Of a DNA stretch of 11,107 nt, positions 1 through 6,100 are shown piece after piece. This DNA comes from Brachionus plicatilis (lineage: Eukaryota > Rotifera > Eurotatoria > Ploima > Brachionidae): contig QEOQ01000238.1 of assembly GCA_010279815.1 (NCBI GenBank), positions 850,220 to 861,326 on the forward strand, written 5' to 3'. A program made the position numbers and the translations under genes. Numbering within the stretch: position 1 is the first letter of the stretch; each line of letters opens with the position of its first letter. The notes below the pieces were generated by a model. The model had not been told where the DNA came from and searched no databases. It worked only from the letters and a program-made list of their open reading frames with translations.

Positions 1-80
1 TTTGCATTTGATGAAAAATTTTTTTTTTATAATTTTCTCTTTTTTATTTTTTAATGAAATTTCACAATATCTTTGAAACC
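1..80 (+). other. XPO4 5' leader or upstream region
   Basis: This is T-rich sequence with an in-frame ATG at 54 in weak context. No convincing TATA box or other core promoter element can be picked out in such AT-rich DNA, and transcription could begin left of the window. Confidence 0.4.
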
Positions 81-149
81 ATGTCCTATTCTGCGGAAAG
101 TTTTGAGCCACTTCGGCAAACAATCGAACAGGCCTCTAAAATAGTAATT
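81..149 (+). CDS. XPO4: XPO4 exon 1 (start codon, residues 1-23)
   Basis: This exon encodes the N-terminal helix beginning MSYSAESFEPLRQTIEQ, which resembles the helix that opens vertebrate XPO4. The ATG at 81 has an A at -3 and places the protein start close to that of homologues. Another in-frame ATG lies at 54 and would add nine residues (MKFHNIFET), but its context is poorer, with T at -3 after a T-run. The donor GTAAGT at 150 is a consensus match and the exon ends in phase 0. Confidence 0.82.
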
Positions 150-3100
150 GTAAGTAAATGGACATCGAGTGAGAGAATAAGCGCTTTAACATTTTATACT
201 AGTCGTCAACGGTGAGCAAAGAAGAAAGGGAAGAAGCCGAAAAAATTTTCATCCAATTCAAGGAATCCAAGTCTCCCTACGATTTTTGCTATTTTCTATT
301 ACAAAAATCCAGTGACTCTCATGTGCTTTTCCAGGCCGTTTCCACAATCCAAGCCGCAGCTTTACGCGAATGGTCTCTTTTAAGCACAGAAACCATCTTG
401 GCCCTGCAAACAAATCTGTTCGACTATGTCACTGAGTCCCGCAGCATTGAACAGTACGTCCAAAAACAAATCCTGCAAACAGTAGCGGTTTTTTACAAAC
501 GCACAAAATTTGACACCTTTCATTCCAAGCACTTAGGTCAACAAAAAAATTCCCAAATTGATAATACCAACCTGGTCACTAGGTCAATTGAACTTTTCTC
601 TTGCTCCGATTTGAAGAAGAGACAACTCATGTGCTCGTTTCTTTTCGCAGTGATCAATGAATTCTCCAACACAAACAAGTCAACCAAACTGGGCCAGTCC
701 ACTGAGTCTCACTTCAATGCCAAACGCTCTTTTGAAGTACCATTCTTCATTTTTTAAATAAAATTCAATAAATTTAATAATTTAATTATTTTTTTTTTTA
801 ATTTAGCAAAATGAGTTCAAATCCATACTTTTGTTTGTGTTTGACACAGCTAAAAGCTTAATAGACAGCCTGATCCAAAGTAACATAACCAACATTTGCT
901 CAGTAGACAAAGAGTCCAAGAATTTGCTGATCCAAATATTCAATCTAATCGATCAATCTTTCACTTGGGAATTTACATCCAGTCGACATGTGCTCAAAAA
1001 TTTGATAGGCTCTACAAATCAGTCGGCAATCAAAAGCCTGGAGCCAACTCCAGAGTTCAGAGACTTTTTTCTCAACCCTCAATTGGTTCAATTGCTGTTC
1101 AGATGCTACCAGTTGGTGCGGGACGATCCGGACACAGCTCACTTCGCAATCCAGCCTCTGATACAACTGAGCACGCTGAAGGGAAGTATATTCAAGGATG
1201 ATTGTGATTACAGAGCCCAAGTAGAGTTTATTGGAAACTTTGTGGACGCGTTAATTGGAGTTTTTGAGACAAATCCGATCAGGGACTATGAATCTTTTAA
1301 TGTGTCAAACACCATTGAAAACATACTGCTCCAGTCTGGCCTCAAACACTTGGTCATAGCTCGGTCTGACTTGATTCAGAGGTTTTTCAAGCTGATCACT
1401 TCATTTTTGGTCAATTGTTTCAAAGCTGAGCGAGCCTGCCAGGTACTTAGAGTGAAATTATTGAGGCAATGTGAAATTTTGGTACAAAAATTACAGTACA
1501 AAAAGTAAAAACTTAATAATTTTTTTACTAATTGTCAAAAATTGTTCTGCATAAAGTACAATATTGTACAAATTTTTACAAAAGAATTCCAAGCTCTGCA
1601 AAAACTCTGCAATTTATTGCATGGTTTAATCAAGGTTTTTTTGATAGTGAGTTTTTGCCGAGCTTGGAATTCTTTTGTAAAAATTTGTACAATATTGTAC
1701 TTTTTGTAGAGCAATTTTTGCACTATTAGTAAAAAAATTATTAAGTTTTTACTTTTTTTACTGTAATTTTTGTACCAAAATTTCACATTGCCATTATTGG
1801 GCGGTGTTTTATTTTAGACTATTTAGGATGCCACTGACAGCAGCAAGTATTTGGAGAGCTATGAAAAGATACTTGTTTCATGGTCGAATTTTAAGGATTC
1901 GACTGAAACGGGATATAATGGAAATGAGATTGATCAATTTAATTTGATTTTTAGAAATTATTCATATGAAATTGTTGAGGCGTTTGTACAGTCAAGATTG
2001 AGCTATCAAGAAGATTATGTAAGTCGAAAATTTTGCTAATAATGGGGATCAGTGAGAGAAATTTTTTTTTAATTATTCCATACACTGTAAAAAACATGTG
2101 TAATATTTAACCAAAAATGTGAAAAATATTACACATTCATTAGTTTAAATGGGAGATACTATGATAGTTTTTAATTTCTACAAATATAAGTATGAAACTA
2201 AATTATACTAAAAATGTGTAACTTTTTAGACATGTTGTGTATTATTTTTTTACAGTCCTGCTACGATACATGGTTCTGAGGTGAATTTTCGTAATTTTAT
2301 TGATTAAACGCAAAAGGGCCACAAAAAGATCAGATTTTTTAATTTTTTTAATAGAATTTCCAAAAAAAAATTGAAAAAAAAAACATTTTCACTTTTCAAA
2401 TCATCAAAAATTAATTTACCGAATTTTACGTAAAATTAAGTAAAAAAATTTTTATTTGATGTAAAAAATTGTTATAAAAAGGTAAAAAAAAAAACTGCAA
2501 AATTTTTTAAATTCAATCAATTTCAATTTTAATATTGCAAAAAAAATTTTTTTTTTTCTCTAAAACAAAAATTTAATTTTGTTTATAATAATTTAAAAAC
2601 GAATCTAATTTTAATTATTATGAATTTGGAATGATCTTTCGCTTCATAAAAGCCAATGCCAATTTAACGTAAAATTACGTAAATTTACCTCAGAACTAGT
2701 ATCGTAGCAGCACTGTACTTTATATGTGTAATAAAATCAATAAATTTGTGTGAAAAGCTATATTGTAATTCATATCTTATTATTATTATTTAAAATATAG
2801 TTTGGGATGGAATCCCAGGTTGTTTGGAATGGAACTTAGTCCTCCCTTTCAATCACTTGCTTGAATACAATACATGTCTTATAGTATTGGTGGTTTTCCT
2901 TAATCTAATAAATGGCAAGAAGATGTAAAAAAAGATTGTTTGTTTTGTATTTAAATTTTATTGAAAGAGAAAAAATAGGAGGAAATTCATGCTAAATAAA
3001 AAAATAAAAAATAAAAAAAAATTTTATAAACAAGAAAATTAATTTTTACAGCATTTTATTTGCCTAGCCCATTATCTTGGTTTCATCATTTTACTGCAGA

Positions 3101-6100
3101 GTTTTTCTTTGGTAAAGCTCCAGTTTATTTGAGTATGTTGCTCAAATTGCTTTCCAACTTAACATTCTTGAATTTATCTAAAAAAATAACATCATTACAT
3201 TTCATTTATTTATTTATTAAAAAATAGTTTAAGAAATACCCAGACAACTTATGGAAATTAGTCCTTGCTTTCAACTAAATATTTAAAAGACTTTAATAAT
3301 ATAACAAAAAATTTTGTCAAATAAATAAAAAATACTCAAAAAAAAATTATTAAAATCATTATATTTTACTACAGCTTTTTGCATTAAGTAATTTTTTTAA
3401 ATTCGTTAAAAGTGTCAAATAATTTTAAATGGATCTTTACAGTGTTAATTTTATAAAAAAAAGAAATTTTTTTTAATTAAGTTTCCAAATATAAAAAAAT
3501 ACCTTATTATTCCTTTTTTTTTACTGAAGTCTCAACTATGTATACATTTGTCATCTTTTCTTTTCATTTATTTTGACTTTAAAACTTTATTTTTATTTTT
3601 TTATATTTTATTCTGAAGGAGCTTTAGCTCGGTTCAGAAAACAAATAAAAATATATTCAAGTGACAGTTTAAGCGTTTGAGAATTTTTTTATAATAACTG
3701 GACATTTCTTTAATATTTTACGCATTAATGAATTGTAACGATTTAATAAATTGTGGTTTTTTATTAGAAATTTTTTTTATTCAAACTGTTTGCATTTAAT
3801 AAAGACAAAAATAAATATTAAGATAGGTAATTGGATTTATTTACAGTGCTTTTATATAATAACCTAGTAATAAAGTTTCTTATAAATATCAAAAAAAAAA
3901 ATAATTATATAAAAATATTCAAAAATAATTGAGTTAAATTTTTTTGTGTATTACAAAAATAAAACATTATTATTATTTTAAGCAATTATTTTTTTAAGGA
4001 AGTTATTCAACTTAAAACAGATGAAGATTTGCAATCGATTGAAAGCGAAGATGATTCCAACGAAGACGATTTACACAGATACAAAGATATTTTGTATTCA
4101 ATAAGAGAATTTGGACGTCAATCTTTGGAATTTTGTCTACCTTTATTTTCAAGGTAAAAATATCTTTTTAATTCAATTTAAAAACAATCATTTAAATTTA
4201 ATTAGAAAATTTTTTTTGTCACTTTTTTGTGCCCACAACGTCAATGATGTTAACAACTTTTTAGAAAATTTCAATTTATATGCTTTTCAGCATAGAATTT
4301 TAAAGAATATGCTTAATCCTATAAAAAATATTTTTTGATAATTTAAAGATTTTGTTAAAAATTCAATTATTTTAATTTTAGCAGATAAATTCTTTCAGAT
4401 AAATTTTCTTTTTTATATCTTTTTATTTTAATATACAACCAAACTTAATTTTTATTTATTTAATTTAAATATTTTTTAATTTTACAATAGACAAAAAAAA
4501 ATTAAAAATTCAAAAGCCGATAAAAATTTATTTTAAATTACTTTTCAGTTTCTCAGAATCATTTAAAGCAAATGTAAATGGTCACATAAGTGATGAATAC
4601 CATATTACTCCAGCTGTTCCTCAAGGCCCGGTAATTAGTCCATTACTTTTTAGTATTTTTATCAATGATATTCCTAAAAAAAATAAAACAAATTGTGAAA
4701 ACTCTCTTTTTTTTGCTGATGACTTGGTCACATTTTATATTTTTAAGAAAAAAGGAAATCTAGAAAATAAGATAAACAAATACTTAGACGAACTAGAAAA
4801 ATGGCTCTTCAAGTGGAAGATGAAACAATCCGTTGAAAAGTCTTGCTTCATTGTCTTCACTAAATATAATAAGGAAAACATTGACTTAAGATTAAAAATA
4901 TATGAAAATAAAATTGAGAGTCAAAAGGAAATCAATTTTTTAAGTATTAAATTTGATTCAAAATTAACCTTTGCCTAAATGGTTGATGAAATAAAACAGC
5001 GTTGTAGTTCACGGTTGAACTTAATAAAAATATTGTCAAACAAAAAATGGGGTCTTAATTATTACACACTAGGAAACCTATATAAATCTATAATCGGATC
5101 TATAATTGATTACTCTTTTCCGTGTCTGAATTCATTTTCGGAGACAAACATTAAAAAAATTCAAGTCTTACATTTTATTTTTTATTTATTTTTTATTTAT
5201 TTGTTTGTTTTCTGTACCGAGCTAAAGCTCCTTCAGAATAAGTTAAAAAATAAAATAAAAATAAGATAAAATAAAATGAAATTAAAGCTAATAAAATGAG
5301 ATAAAAAAAAGAATCAAAATAAAGTAAATAAGCTAAAAAAATGAAAGTTGAAAAGACATAAATTGGAATAGATTGTTACATGTGGCACATGTTTAAATAG
5401 TTCAAATTTCAGGAAAAAAAGAAGAAATAGTAAGGTAGCAATTACACAATGGAGTTAGGTATTCAATATATCTTGATTCGAAACCTTCTTTGTATTCCTT
5501 CACCAGTCTTACAACCAATGGAATAGAATGACTCAGTCCTGTCCCAACATATCTCTCACTCAATTCAAAAAGCCGATTCGAGACTGTTAGTAATTTTAGT
5601 TTATTAAAAGCCTCATGATGCACGATGTTGGAGGGAGTATCATATTTTAACTTAAGAATAGATCTGACTGCTGTATTCTCAGAGGAATCTACACCCATCT
5701 CGATAAGGTGTGGGTGTAGGTGTAGGTGTATACTATACCTACACCTTCACCTACACCTGTTTACACCTGCAATACACTTAAACACACCTAAAAAAAACTA
5801 CTTTAGCAATCTTAATTAAATTTTTTATTTGGATCTTGGTTTTGTTTCAATAAAATAAAAAAAAATTATAAAAATAAGTAATTTGGAATAAATATTTATT
5901 AATTAAAATAAGTTTTTTTATTCAAAAAATGATTCTAAAAATTTAAAATTTGATTTCAACATAGTCCTGTTAACAAATAGTTCTTCTGATAAATTAGTTT
6001 TTCCTCTATTTATAATTCCTGTTAAACTAAAGAAACGTTCTACAAATGCACTTGTTGATGGAATGGACGAAAGTCTAAGGGTCAAGCTATATAAATTTGG

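Larger units (their letters stand above)
1443..1826 (+). other. XPO4 intron 3, 384 bp, mostly a foldback MITE
   Basis: The donor is GTACTT at 1443 and the acceptor is TTTAG ending at 1826. Subtracting the inserted foldback element and one copy of its target duplication leaves about 48 bp, matching the minimal size of introns 1 and 2. The element begins only about 22 bases after the donor and ends about 34 bases before the exon. Confidence 0.85.
2019..3998 (+). other. XPO4 intron 4, 1980 bp, MITE-bearing
   Basis: The donor is GTAAGT at 2019 and the acceptor is TTAAG ending at 3998, preceded by a T-run. The intron contains two MITEs (2083-2256 and 2253-2715) and a solo LINE 3' end near 3550-3650. 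The rest is AT-rich sequence without coding potential. Confidence 0.82.

Noticed and set aside
945..1220. Open frames at 945-1220 (- strand) and 896-1201 (+ strand, other frame)
   Set aside because: Both overlap XPO4 exon 3, whose frame matches a known protein family. They are shadows.
1532..1786. Open frames on both strands in 1532-1786 as small genes
   Set aside because: They lie within the arms of the foldback MITE. The mirrored frames follow from the palindrome, and the composition is non-coding.
4111..4338. A 75-codon frame at 4111-4338 as a gene
   Set aside because: Its first part is exon 5 in the wrong frame and intron sequence. Only 4220-4337 is meaningful, as a LINE family B remnant.
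5625..5819. Plus-strand frame rich in CRCRC and HLHLHL residues
   Set aside because: It is a translation of the GGTGTA/TACACC hexamer hairpin in the hAT end, not a gene.
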